A stretch of 64,000 bases of DNA from Nyssa sinensis (lineage: Eukaryota > Streptophyta > Magnoliopsida > Cornales > Nyssaceae): positions 86,511 to 150,510 of the forward strand of contig VIRR01000484.1 of NCBI GenBank assembly GCA_008638375.1. Direction: 5' to 3'. Under the pieces are notes generated by a model that worked only from the letters and a program-made list of their open reading frames with translations, had not been told where the DNA came from and ran no database searches. Below, piece by piece: positions 1 through 11,162 of this stretch. The position numbers and the translations under genes were made by a program. The first letter of the stretch is position 1. The number at the start of each line of letters is the position of its first letter.

Positions 1-64
1 TTGAAGATTAAAGGTTTATTTTTTTTGCTATTTATGAAAACCCATTTGAGGAGATGAGTGCTTT

Positions 65-103
<39 letters not shown>

Positions 104-195
104 GTGCATTGAAGATTAAAGCCTCTCTTTTTTTGCACTTTGTGAAAACCCATTTAAGGAGAAGAGTGCTTTTAGAGAGAGGTGTGTGCATTGAA
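1..195. repeat. Two-copy tandem duplication of about 100 bp with GA microsatellite
   Basis: A block starting ttgaagattaaag and running through gaaaacccattt and gagtgcttttagagagag occurs at about 1-107 and again at about 110-180. A third partial start, cattgaagattaaag, lies at about 188. The first copy carries a GA run (about 68-101) that is nearly absent from the second, so the microsatellite expanded after the duplication, or contracted in the other copy. No coding content is seen. Confidence 0.8.
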
Positions 196-2169
196 GATTA
201 AAGTGTATGCTTTTGAAATATATGGACTTCCTTCTTACATTTGGCTTCATATAGTCCACTCTCAATAATTAATAATCTTGACAAATTCAAAAGGTTTTAA
301 TTAAGTTTTTGTATAATTTTTAATAATGAGTAAAAATTCACAAGTATATGAGCATATTTCCAAGGATAATCATATTTTTTTCGTAGAAATTATGTATTAG
401 TTTTAACTTAAATTATATATATTCTAAATCTCTTTTTTATTACTGAAAGATAAATATGATTAATAATTTTTATATAATGTGTACACTATATATATATATA
501 TATGCATGTATTTTTTTATTCTAATAATTTATTACAGTCAATTTTTGTATTCATATTAAAGCTCTTTTTGTTCACACAACTCAGAAGTGTGCTGCTTTGA
601 AATATGCTTTCTAGACTTTAAGTAAAGAAGAAGAAAGAAAAAAACTCTGATAGTGGCCTACTTATTTACATGAATTTGAAAAGCTTGTCATTTTGAAGCA
701 GGTATGTGTGCGTTTGGATGTATAGCTCATTTATTTGTTACAGGATTACTGTACAATAGCGAGGTTTAATAGTGTCTAATTTTACACTTCTATAATAGTA
801 TAAAATTTTAGACTTTTGTAATTAGTATATTTTTAATAATTTTTGTTTTAAAGACTGATTTTGTTTTGACAAATTATCACACAATTAAAAGTTAGTTCTT
901 AGCATCGAACATGTGGTCAATTAAATTTTTTCAATTTTTACAAAATTGTGAATTTTTATAGTTTTAGAAAAGTGTAAAATTTTACACTTTTGTCTAATAG
1001 TAAGTATTTAACTACAAATGTGTAAATTTACACTTTTGCTCATAAAATTTTAAATTTTTAGAATTATATTTTTTTCTTTAAATTTTTATATTCAATATAA
1101 ATCTTTTTAATAGATCTTGATTTTTAAAGTCTAAATATATAAATTTTATTAAAAATTAATTTATAAGTTATTGAATTTTGATTTTTTTTTTAAAAAAAGT
1201 TCATTTTAAATTAATGAATTATTAGAAATGTAAGAATATTTTAGACATGATAAATTTGGAAGACTTGATAAATTATTAAATTTGAGTTTAAAATTAAAAA
1301 ATAATCTTTATAACAGAATGACCCTTCCAATAAATAAAGAACGAGTTGATACGATGCTCTCTCGTATTTTTCTCGGTTCTTTGGCGCCTACTGCCAAGCG
1401 CAGTGGGTCGGTCATCACCGCTAAGAAACGAAACTCAAGGCACTTTTATTCCGAGTGCAGTGCTGCTTTCCCTGCTCATGAGTATCACCGCTAAGAAACG
1501 AAACTTCTATCAGTAGCTTACGCTTTGGCAAATATTAGTTTCGTTCAAGTAACGATTGGAGAGAGAAAGTGAAACGATGTCTAGAGAGAGCAAACGCAGT
1601 CACTTTTAGCAGATTCAACTTCTCTATGATCTCAAGCACCTCACTTTCGTTTTTCATTTTCTCTATATATGTAGATATATCTATTTGCATGCTGCGACTG
1701 TAAGTTTCTTCTGTGCCTTCTCTCTTTCTTCCTTTCTAGGGTTTCACTTGTCATCTGGTCGGATTATGAGGCTTCCAGATCAAGTTGAAGTATCAGAAAT
1801 TTGAAACTGAATCTATTTGCCGTGAAAAAGCTACTCTTTTTTCATCTGAGAATTTGTTGAGTAATTGGTTAGAAATTATAGGAAATTTTTTTTCTTGGCA
1901 TTTTTGGTAAGATCGGTGAAGAAGTTTTTTTCAAATCTGATTGTTAGTGTTCAGTATGAAAGTTGATATAGTTGCATGAATTGGGTTTTTTGTGTAGTAA
2001 TTTGAGAAGGAAGTACTGGATTGCAAGATATGTTTACCAAAATTTGGGCTTGATTTGATTGGGAAAGTGGTTACCTTGTAAATAATCAGAGGGTAGAGAT
2101 TGATGCTTTGATGTGTGGTTTGACGGAGGGTTGGGATGAGGAACTCCGGCATAATCTGAGGGTTGCAAC
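196..2169. other. AT-rich upstream region of the kinase gene; possible 5' UTR at the right end
   Basis: There is no convincing gene. About 740-1260 is strongly AT-rich, with several tttacactttt motifs and a perfect 24-bp palindrome at 968-991. A 22-bp direct repeat (atcaccgctaagaaacgaaact) occurs at 1414-1435 and 1484-1505. The stretch from about 1560 to 2169 has higher complexity, with CT-rich leader-like sequence around 1700-1745. It leads directly into the kinase start codon at 2170, so it may hold the promoter, 5' UTR or a 5' UTR intron. That role is inferred from position only. Confidence 0.5.
968..991. repeat. Perfect 24-bp palindrome
   Basis: The half-site aaaagtgtaaaa is followed directly by its reverse complement ttttacactttt. 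Further degenerate tttacactttt copies lie nearby (about 780-800 and 1020-1040). It could be the tip of an old inverted-repeat element or simply AT-rich low-complexity sequence. Confidence 0.7.
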
Positions 2170-2250
2170 ATGAGTTGCAGTGAGAAGAACAGAGGAGGAG
2201 AGGGGGAATACGAGAAGGCCGCTGTACTCAAATCAGTTGAGGCTAGCTCC
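2170..2250 (+). pseudogene. Kinase exon 1, first part (start codon to copia insertion)
   Basis: An ATG at 2170 opens 27 codons (beginning MSCSEKN, ending KSVEASS) that run without a stop into the copia insertion. The reading frame continues at 10404 after the 5-bp duplication GCTCC. N-terminal extensions ahead of the kinase domain are variable in this family, so the start is chosen because it is the first ATG in the frame that joins to the kinase domain. It is not set by homology. Confidence 0.6.
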
Positions 2251-2511
2251 TGATAGAAACAGAAAGAAGAAAAATGACAGCAGCAGAAATCCAGAGACAT
2301 GATGCTCTGTTTCTCATTCATTTTTATATCAAAAAATACAAAGCTACATAGTTATATGAGCAGATTTCTGGCCAACCTAACACAAGTACATATCAAAGTT
2401 AGGTGAATGATTAGATCGTTAAATTTAGCTACACCACAACTTTTAACTAATACATGACATGACAAAAAGAAAATCTGCTGCATATCTAAGAAAAGACTTA
2501 ATACATCAACA
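2251..2511 (-). repeat. Copia 3' LTR
   Basis: The 261-bp terminal repeat starts tgatagaaacag and ends catcaaca on the + strand. It differs from the partner at 10138-10398 by two substitutions by eye (aatgatt/aaggatt and atcgtt/atcctt). Confidence 0.95.
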
Positions 2512-2520
2512 CTCCTCCTT
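2512..2520 (-). other. Copia polypurine tract
   Basis: The minus strand reads AAGGAGGAG directly before the 3' LTR. This is the expected place for the plus-strand primer of reverse transcription. Confidence 0.75.
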
Positions 2521-2767
2521 AAGTATTTGCTTAGATATGCCCAGCTTGACCCTTAAATCTTCAAACCTTCCTTTGGACAGAGCCTTTGTCAAAATATCAG
2601 CAACTTGATTTTCTGAACTGCAATGAATCAGTTCAATTTCCTTTTCCTTTTGAGCCTGTTTGATTGCATGAAACTTGACCAAAATGTGCTTAGTTCGGCC
2701 ATGGTTTACAGGATTCTTGGACATGGCAAGAGCTGATTGATTATCTACATTGATCCTTGTTGAATTT

Positions 2768-2953
2768 GATTGAGATTGCAGCAGGTCTCCTATGATTTTT
2801 CTTAACCAGATGGCCTGGTTTGCAGCAGCAGCAGTAGCAATGTACTCTGCTTCCGCTGTTGATTGAGATTGCAGCAGGTCTCTTATGATTTTTCTTAACC
2901 AGATGGCCTGGTTTGCAGCAGCAGCAGTAGCAATGTACTCTGCTTCCGCTGTT
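2768..2953 (-). repeat. 93-bp in-frame tandem duplication in copia RNase H
   Basis: The two units 2768-2860 and 2861-2953 are almost identical (one difference seen, tctcctatg/tctcttatg). Each encodes 31 residues, and the junction keeps the reading frame. Confidence 0.95.
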
Positions 2954-4272
2954 GATTGAGCAACCACTTCTTGCTTTTTTGACATCCATGAAAATGCTCC
3001 TGAACCAATTGTAAAGAGATAACCAGTAGTGCTTTTGAAATCATCAGGGCATCCAGCCCAATCACTATCAGAATATCCGTCCAAGACACCATGTTCAACC
3101 TCTGAATACATGATACCATAGTCTACAGTCCCTTTAACATATCTCAGGACCCTTTTTGCTGCTGTAAGGTGCTTTTGGCCAGGATCTTGCATGAACCTTG
3201 AAAGAACACTTGTAGCAAACAATAGGTCAGGTCTTGAGACTGTGAGATAGAGCCCCACCAAACTTCTATATTGCGTAGCAACAACACTTTCACCATTATC
3301 TTCCTTTGTCAGCTTATGGCTTGGAACTAATGGAGTAGCAACTGATTTGCAATTCTCCATTTTAAATTTTTTTAACAAATCTTTGGCATATTTCTTTTGA
3401 GAAACAAAAATACCAGCACTTGATTGATCAATTTTCATTCCTAGAAAGTATGTCATTTGCCCAAGGTCTGACATTTCAAACATCTCCTCCATTTTTCTTT
3501 TGAATTTAGCAACCAGCCTTGGACAGCTTCCAGTAACAAGCAAATCATCCACATATAATGACACAATGATCACCTTACTCTTTTCAGCAGCCTTCACATA
3601 CAATGTAGCTTCATTTTCACTTCTAACAAATCCACAATTTGTTAAATAAGCATCAATTTTGCTGTACCAGGCTCTTGGAGCCTGTTTAAGGCCATATAGA
3701 GCTTTATGAAGCTTGTAAACATGGTCCTCCATTCCTTCAACCTGGAAGCCTTCAGGTTGTTCCACATATAACTCCTCCTGTACTTCACCATTCAGGAATG
3801 CTGACTTGACATCTAGGTGGAACACTTTCCATTTCTGTTGAGCTGCTAATGCCAACAAAAGTCTGATTGTTTCACGCCTTGCCACAGGAGCAAAGGTATC
3901 ACCAAAATCCACCCCTGCTTGCTGAGAGTACCCCTTGACAACCAGCCTTGCTTTGTGCTTGTTAATGGAACCATCTGGGTTCAGTTTGGTTCTGAAAATC
4001 CATTTCACTCCAATGATATTTCTTGCTTCAGGTCTTTTCACCAAGCTCCAAGTCTTGTTCTTTTCAATCATTGAGATCTCCTCCTTCATAACAAGCCTCT
4101 ATTCTTTGCATTTCACAGCTTCTTCAAAGCAATCCGGTTCAACAACACAAAAATTGCACCTCTCATAAATATCTGTCAAACTCCTCATTTTCCTTGGAGT
4201 TGACGTTGGTGAAGAAGAACTTGAACTTGAAGAACTACTTGGTGAACTTGTTGGAGATGAAGGGGCTGATTC

Positions 4273-6152
4273 TTAACCATTATTTCTAGCTTCACTTGCT
4301 GATTTTTGTTGCTGAACATCAGTCAAAACAACCTTCCTTTCTATCTTTTCCTCCTCCCAATTCCATGTAGCATCTTCATCAAACAACACATCTCGGCTAA
4401 TGATAACTTTCTTGGTCTTCAAACTATACAACCGGTAACCTTTGGACTTTGAACTATAGCCAACAAAAATACATTTATCACTTGCTTCATCAAGCTTACG
4501 TCTTTTCTCCTTTGGTATTTGAGCGTAGCAAACACACCCAAACACCTTGAGATGCCTCACCGATGGCTTCCTCCCACTCCATGCTTCAAATGGAGTTTTA
4601 TTCCAAACGGCCTTTGTAGGACACCTATTAATCAAATAAACTGCAGCATATATAGCTTCAGCCCAAAAGGATTTTGGTAGCCCTTTTGCATGAATCATTG
4701 ATTTTGCCATCTCCATCACGGTTTGGTTCTTCCTTTCGAATACCCCATTTTGTTGTGGAGTATAGCCAACCGTAAGTTGTCTTTCCATGCCTTCATCTTC
4801 ACAAAATTTGTCAAACTCTCTTGAAGTGTATTCTTTCCCACGATCACTTCTTAAACACTTAATAAAACAACCACTTTGTTTCTCAACAAAACTCTTGAAT
4901 TTTTTAAAAATTGTGAAAACTTCAAATTTTTGTCTCATGAAATAAATCCATGTCATGCGAGTAAAATCATCAATAAAGAGAATGAAATAGTAATTGTTAC
5001 CATGAGATGGTGTACTCATAGGTCCACATACATCGGTGTGAATTAATTCCAACACTTGCTTTGCTCTCCATGCAACTCCTTTTGGAAAAGGTTGTCGATG
5101 ATGCTTCCCAAGAGCACAACCTTCGCAAACTTCATTGTTATCATCAATAGTGGGCAGCCCTTCAACCATTTGCTTTTGGTGGAGTAGTTTGAGATTGTGA
5201 AAATTCAAATGCCCAAGTCTTCGATGCCATAGCAACGTGTCATCAGTTTTGCCATAAAAAGCATTCTCACATATAGAATTCCATTTTAAAGGAAAGCATT
5301 TATCAACCATTGGTACATCAGCAACTAACAGACCATTTGAATCATGTATACAGCAGTTTTGGTCTTTAAAAAACAGTGAATATCCATTTGAAATCATTTG
5401 AGCAACACTCAGTAGATTTTGTGTCAAACTAGGAATGTAAAGAACATTATGGATACATTTGGTACCTTCCTTTGAATGCACAACAACTGTTCCCCTTCCA
5501 TGTGCCTCCACCACTTGACCATTTCCAAGTTTGACTTTTGTTTTAATGGACCTGTCCAGCTTGCTAAAAATTTCTTCATTGTTAGCCATGTGACAAGTGC
5601 AGCCACTATCAATATACCAGGTGTGCTTGCTTTTGTTGTGTAGAGTCTGAGAAGCCATAAATAAGTTTGCTGGAACCTCATCTTGCTCATCTGTGCTGCT
5701 GGCATGTTGAGCTTGCTCCTCCTTGTTGCTTGCTTGATTTTTCTTGGCCCTACAGTTCTTCTCAATATGGCCAAGTTTCTTGCAGAACCTACATTCAATT
5801 TTAGGTTTGTTTTTAAACCAACAATCTTTGGATTGGTGATTTGTTCTTTCACATATGGTGCAAGGAGGAAATTCTTTTTTCTTTCCATGATCCTTTGAAG
5901 TGTTTGCAGCCTTCCCTTTCTCAGCACCACCATTCTTGTTCCCCTTCCCTTGATGCTTCCATTTTTGCCTTGCTTGGAAAGCACCCTCAACAGTCTCATC
6001 ATCCTTGAGGCTTGTTCTCTGTTCCTGTGCATGCAACTTGCTAATAAGCTCTGCAACAGTTAGCTTTGTAAGATCGCAAGACTCTTCAATGGCTGAGATT
6101 TTTGGCTCAAACCTTGCTAGTAAACTTATCAACATTTTCTCCACTATTTTGC
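4273..6152 (-). pseudogene. Copia gag C-terminus, protease and integrase
   Basis: The segment resumes the Gag frame after the solo LTR. In order it has the end of the UBN2-type Gag domain, two zinc-knuckle-like motifs (CTICERTNHQSKDC and CRFCKKLGHIEKNC), and a protease with WYIDSGCTCHM. The GAG-pre-integrase zinc finger follows (HRRLGH...CEGCALGK), then the integrase core with HTDVCGPM, DDFTRMTW and YTPQQNGVFER. A TAA stop at 4273-4275 precedes a serine-rich linker and the RT segment. Any start codon upstream of 6153 in this frame belongs to the inserted LTR, not to the copia gene. Confidence 0.93.
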
Positions 6153-9100
6153 TGTAAAGATTCGAAAATTTGGAATACAATTTTTTTTTTTTAGAACACT
6201 GCGAATGTCCTTAATTCCTAATTAATTTAAATTTTGAAAAAAAAAATAAATATAATATAATAAAAAATAAAAAAAATAAAAAAATAAAAAGAAAAGAAAA
6301 GAAACGGGAGGGAAAGAAAAAGAAAAGAGAAAAGAGAAAAGAAGAAAAAAGGGGACGGTGCAGTCTCGGGTGAGGGAGAACGGCAGAACAGGGGAGAAGG
6401 AAAGGGAGAAGAAAAGAGAGAAAGAAGAAGAAAGGGAAGAAGAAGAAGCGGCGGTGGTCGCGAGGGGATCGAGACAAAGGGGCGACGGAGACGGAAACGG
6501 AGAATCGAGGCAAGGGGGCGATCGATCTGCCCTTCGATCCGTCCGTGAATCTGGATATCTTCAAGCTTGATTTCTAATCCGATGATCGCGACTTTGTTAG
6601 ATCTCGGGGCTAGGATCTTTGTGGCTGAATGGGTCCGTTGAAGTGTGATTGAACAGGTCAGTGTATGTATTTGTTTGTGGGTGTGTGAAGCAACGTGGAG
6701 GTGCAAACAACCCAGGTTAGAGGGGACGGTTGTTGGAAGACCTGATGCAGTCGTCGTGGGGAAATTGGAGGAGAAAATTGTGGCTGTGTGGCTCGAAATT
6801 TTGTAGAGATGTTGCGGTTTTGATGGGTGGCTCTCGGTGTGGTGTAGCAACGGAGTGGTGATGGGTTTTGGATTTCCTGGGGCTTCACCGAATGGGATTT
6901 GTGTTGCGGTTTTGCGTGTGGCTGTTTGGGTTTGACGTAGAGCAGGAGATTGAGCAGGTTGGCTGTTACGGTTGTGGCTTAGCATCGTGTATGGCTACGG
7001 CTATGGGAGTTGTGGTACAAAGGTTGCGATAGTAGATGCGATGGCTTCAATGAACCGGAGAATGAACCTCATGGGTGTTGTCATTAAGACCAGCATTCCG
7101 AAGCAGCCCATGTGTACTGATTTTTTTTTTTTTTTGTAAAATAAAAATAGTTGATGAAGTTGTATTGATTGTTGGATGGATGATTGAGGGAATGGATGTA
7201 TCCCCATTACGACTGTTCGGAGGGTGATGTAACTTGATATTAAGGGCATTATGCAGCAAAAAGTAGCGGTGCAAATTGTGGTTGTTGCGGTTTTGTTGGA
7301 GAAATGGCAGAGAGTGCAGTAACAACGGAGTGTAGTAGTGCCAATTGTTGGAATCTCTTATTTAAGGGGTGGATTCATATACACTGTTGATTCATGGGTT
7401 ATGTGAGAAACAAAAGTGAAGAGAGCTGCCAGTATTTTGGGGAAATGATAGAAATGGGGTTCTTTCCACAAAAGGTTACATTACACTGGACTAGGGATTA
7501 ATACAGTCTGATATGTTGAGAATTTGGAGAAGCTTCTGCAACAGATTATATTTACCTGGGTAGATTGGGGTTGTGGGTTCTGAATTACCTACAACAATTG
7601 GAAATAGCTGTTGGGAGACTTGATGTGGCTGTTATGAACATTGAGGGTTGACTGCCCTGTTTTTGATGGACTTTGTTGGATGTTTTAGAGAAGTCTTGTG
7701 GATATCTATCTTTGTATCATCCGGAGGCACTCCTAATGAATATATGTTCAGTTTAAGGCAACCCTCATTTGATGGTCAACGAACAAAAGGCTATGGATTC
7801 TGCTGATAGCAGCAGCTGTGGCCGTAGCTACAGTTGCTACAGAGGGTTCAAGGTTTAAATCAGTGTTTGACTTAGCAGTGGCAACTCCTTGAAGATGAAA
7901 TAACTGTAGCTGCTAGCCAAATGGCAATGATAGCAATGTTAGTTAGCCGTGTGTAGGGACAAAAAAGGAAAGAATTATGGTGGTCATTTGGATGGAAGCT
8001 TGGAGTTGTGTTTCATCAGGTCATGTGCTCATGATAGTGCAAAACTGGGTAGGAACTCCAGAGGTTCAGTAAAAGGTGAAAGGGAAGAAATGCAGTATTA
8101 GTTGAAGCTTCAGCCTTGCGGTGGTGTAATTGTTGGAGACTACGGGTTTTAACCTTGCTTGTAGAAATTGAAGCTACTGATTGGGGAGACTCTACAAAGT
8201 AATCTAATGAGAGGAAGGGAAAGTTCTTCAATATCTGATGGATGGGATGATAAAGGGACGGACTTTGTCAGGATCATCATCTGCTTGGGGGAAAAAGGTT
8301 GAAGAAGCTGATGAAACTGGATTTAAAATGGCTGGCCGACTCGATCAACCTGCCGGTGTGTTTTCTTCAACTGCTGAACCATGGACTAAAGATTAACCTC
8401 AAACTCTCTAAACAGCTACAGTAGGAGGACTGAGTCATTCATCAGTTGATTGGACTACGTAGTGGACACAACTTAGTAGGGTTGTGACCAACCCTATCAG
8501 GTATGGTGTTTTGCTAATGTTAGAAGTGAAGTTAAGTTAGGAATATTTGTGAATGACTGGAATGCTTTATGTGCTTATCTGCAATGTGTTTATTTGATAA
8601 CTTGGAATTGATTGTTCACATGTTTAGGTGTTACTTGCAAGTTTAGTAAAGTGAAGAACATGAATTATGATATATGAACACATGAGATATGCATGTATAT
8701 GAAACTGATTGATGATTCATTTGTTATTGTCCGAATATGCTATATTATTGAGATCCATGTTTCATTAACACTGCGTTGGCATGTTGGCATATGATGAATC
8801 CTTTGAGAACATGGCGTGGGTAAGTACGTGGTGCTTTGCATTATGAGGGTGTAGATCCTGTGGTGAAAAACCCAAAATTGACCATTGCATTGGTACTCCG
8901 TAGCCATCGGGGAGCACCCGTAAACGAGACATGGGTGGTGGCATAGAGTTGTGCATGGGTGCGTCACGCATACCATTCATATATATTATTGCGATGCTTG
9001 GAATGTCATTTAGATATAAATGTACACCTTGCACATGCCACGCCTTAACTTTATTTCTTGCATTAACACTTCATCATACCAGCATGTTGGCGCTGACCCA

Positions 9101-9576
9101 TTCGTGGGAACCATATTTCAGATGACATTCCCGACACCTGAGGCTTAAGGAAGTCTAGCCGAGTGGAGGAGACTTGACTGTAGATGGATATTTGGCCTTG
9201 GGGCTTGTTTTGTGATGTACGGGCTTAAGCCCAATGATATATATATGTATGTTGACAGAAGTGAATGTATGTATCTATTAAATCGTCTTCCGTTGTATAA
9301 TTAGGCGATGTATATGTAAATTTGATAAGATTGTGGCCACTGAGTGATGGTGGGTTGTAATATGTTTATATTTATGAAATGTCGTGAAATATATCATGTC
9401 TATTAGGTGAGAAAAGGCTTAGAAAACAAAGGAGGTTCTGCCGAAATTTTTAGAAAATTAAAGAATTCTATTTAATTTGTCGTAAATTCGTAAATCTATT
9501 TAATTATCTTTTATTTTATTTACTTTCTGTTCGTCAGTCGCGCCTCGGGTTTCGGTCAGAAATTCGGGACGTGACA
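6153..9576 (+). mobile_element. Solo LTR of a long-LTR retrotransposon, nested in copia gag (copy A)
   Basis: A 3424-bp unit starts TGTAAAGATTCG, ends CGGGACGTGACA, and is flanked by the 5-bp duplication TTTGC (6148-6152 and 9577-9581). It has no protein domains, so it fits a solo LTR left after recombination between two long LTRs. Its termini match copies at 54864-58650 and 58771-62935. It carries the family's marks: a purine-rich GA tract near the left end (about 6300-6480), a conserved block at 8840-8960 (gatcctgtggtgaaaaaccc), and the palindrome GGGCTTAAGCCC at 9221-9232. A primer binding site follows the same end in copy C, so the family is an LTR retrotransposon. The lineage is unknown. 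Confidence 0.85.
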
Positions 9577-10098
9577 TTTGCTATCTGGAAAAGGTTCACC
9601 AAACAGCTTGATTTTATTCACAATTTCCATCAACTTCCCTGCATACTCCTTGACAGTTTCCCTTTCCTTCATTTTGTGCATTTCAAATTCCCTCTTGAGA
9701 GTGAGTAACTTGACATTCTTTACTCTTTGGCTGCCTTCATACTCCTCCCTTAGTTTCTCCCAAATTTCTTTAGGAGTTTCACAAGCCATTACACTCAAGA
9801 AGATGGTTTCTGAAAGAGCTGAATGTAAGCAGGTCAAAGCTCTTGGTTTCTTTGCCTTCTGCTCTTCATAATTTTTGAGTTGTGCTATAGTCGGATCATC
9901 ACCGAGTGGAGCAAGATCAGTATCATTCTCTACTGCCTCCCACAGGTTTAATGCCTTTAGATATGTCTTCATTTTAATCACCCACACTTGATAATTTTCT
10001 CCGTTGAACAATGGAGGTCCTGTGCCTAAGAAGTTGTTTGCAGACATGTTGCTGCCTCTTTGAGTTTGATTTCTCTCCTTACAAACTCTCAAGATCAC
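9577..10098 (-). pseudogene. Copia gag N-terminal part, truncated by nested LTR
   Basis: The gag N-terminus includes PPLFNGENYQVWVIKMKTYL and the retrotransposon Gag (UBN2) features IWEKLREEYEG and LLTLKREFEMHKM. The frame reads into the inserted LTR just after GEPFPDSK and stops a few codons later. The same sentence of protein continues at 6152, so the gene was intact here before insertion. Confidence 0.92.
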
Positions 10099-10123
10099 TC
10101 ACAGGTCTCTTAAGAGCCAGAAA

Positions 10124-10135
10124 GCTCTGATACCA
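10124..10135 (-). other. Copia primer binding site (initiator Met tRNA type)
   Basis: The minus strand reads TGGTATCAGAGC, two bases inside the 5' LTR. This is the usual plant copia complement to the 3' end of initiator methionine tRNA. Confidence 0.9.
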
Positions 10136-10137
10136 TT

Positions 10138-10398
10138 TGATAGAAACAGAAAGAAGAAAAATGACAGCAGCAGAAATCCAGAGACATGATGCTCTGTTTC
10201 TCATTCATTTTTATATCAAAAAATACAAAGCTACATAGTTATATGAGCAGATTTCTGGCCAACCTAACACAAGTACATATCAAAGTTAGGTGAAGGATTA
10301 GATCCTTAAATTTAGCTACACCACAACTTTTAACTAATACATGACATGACAAAAAGAAAATCTGCTGCATATCTAAGAAAAGACTTAATACATCAACA
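10138..10398 (-). repeat. Copia 5' LTR
   Basis: The 261-bp repeat pairs with 2251-2511. It lies upstream of gag in element orientation and next to the primer binding site. The target duplication GCTCC follows at 10399-10403. Confidence 0.95.
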
Positions 10399-10403
10399 GC
10401 TCC

Positions 10404-10537
10404 AAATTGCTTTAGCAGAATGGATCAATCACTGCCCCTCAATTAAGGATTGACGAGAGTTTGCTGGTTGACCCATAATTTCTGTTTATTGGATCAAAAA
10501 TTGGAGAGGGAGCGCATGGGAAAGTTTACAAAGGGAG
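10404..10537 (+). pseudogene. Kinase exon 1, second part (glycine-rich loop) with two in-frame stops
   Basis: The segment encodes a short N-terminal stretch (ITAPQLRIDESLLVDP) and then FLFIGSKIGEGAHGKVYKG, the kinase nucleotide-binding loop, and ends at a GT donor (gtgagt at 10538). TAG at 10413-10415 and TAA at 10476-10478 are in the frame that joins correctly to the next exon. The TAA falls where the family normally has lysine (DPK), one base from AAA. The TAG could be avoided if tttag at 10411-10415 were a splice acceptor, but the TAA lies inside the conserved region and cannot be explained that way. Confidence 0.85.
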
Positions 10538-11129
10538 GTGAGTGGGTGCAAACTTAATTCATAGCATTGTCATTTGCGTTGAAGCTTTAATTCTTTTTTT
10601 TTTTTTTATTTGATAATTGACCCTCACCAGTCACCAAATGCGAACCTCAAAACAATTGGGGAAAAGGGTTATACAACTATAATATATACCTGTGTCAATT
10701 TCTTATTGGTTCTCATATGGAGGTTACGTTGTCCATCTTCATCTTGTGAGCTTCTGTAATGATCCGTTGATGTACCTACGTGCTTAGCTTTTGGAGCGGT
10801 TTGACTGATATTAAGTTAAATAGTTTTTTTCCCCAGGTGCTGCAATGGAATGTTGGCATAAAATTTCTGTACCATGGGACTTTGAAATATATAGAGCACA
10901 GGGTTGTACCAATATTTCGAGCTTGACAAATATTAGATATAAACCAAACAAAGTACTCCGAAAATAACCATAGGGTTATTCAAGATAACAAATATCCATA
11001 TAAGCCAAATTAAGTAACCTAGAATTTGCTAACGAAAATAAAAAATCATACAATTCTAATATATATCCATATAAGTACTCTAAAATTTGTTAACCAAAAG
11101 CAAATGTCAGAAAACATTTTATCTATCTA

Positions 11130-11162
<33 letters not shown>

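Larger units (their letters stand above)
2506..4089 (-). pseudogene. Copia pol, reverse transcriptase and RNase H part
   Basis: The 527-residue open segment begins near KTWSLVKRP. It has the copia RT core (KARLVVKGYSQ, FAPVAR, LDVKSAFLNGE, YGLKQAPRAWY and the catalytic YVDDLLV) followed by RNase H (DSDWAGCPDDFKSTTG, QSTAEAEYIA). It shares the frame of the upstream gag-integrase segment but is cut off by an in-frame TAG at 4099-4101 and a TAA at 4273-4275. A 93-bp tandem duplication (2768-2860 and 2861-2953) repeats 31 residues of RNase H, including the STAEAEY active-site region. The reading frame ends at 2506, just inside the 3' LTR. Confidence 0.93.
2251..10398 (-). mobile_element. Complete Ty1/copia LTR retrotransposon, interrupted by a solo LTR
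   Basis: Two 261-bp LTRs (2251-2511 and 10138-10398) differ at two bases by eye. They start TG and end CA and are flanked by the duplication GCTCC (2246-2250 and 10399-10403). On the minus strand the order is 5' LTR, primer binding site, gag, protease, integrase, RT, RNase H, polypurine tract, 3' LTR; integrase before RT defines Ty1/copia. It is inserted in coding exon 1 of the kinase. It cannot move by itself. A 3424-bp solo LTR interrupts gag, two in-frame stops lie between integrase and RT, and RNase H carries an internal duplication. The near-identical LTRs suggest recent insertion, so the nested LTR is more recent still. Confidence 0.95.

Noticed and set aside
8740..9120. Short open frames rich in His, Cys and Thr that recur near 34750, 59480 and 62950
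   Set aside because: They recur because the LTR block is conserved. Frames and stops differ between copies and no protein domain fits.
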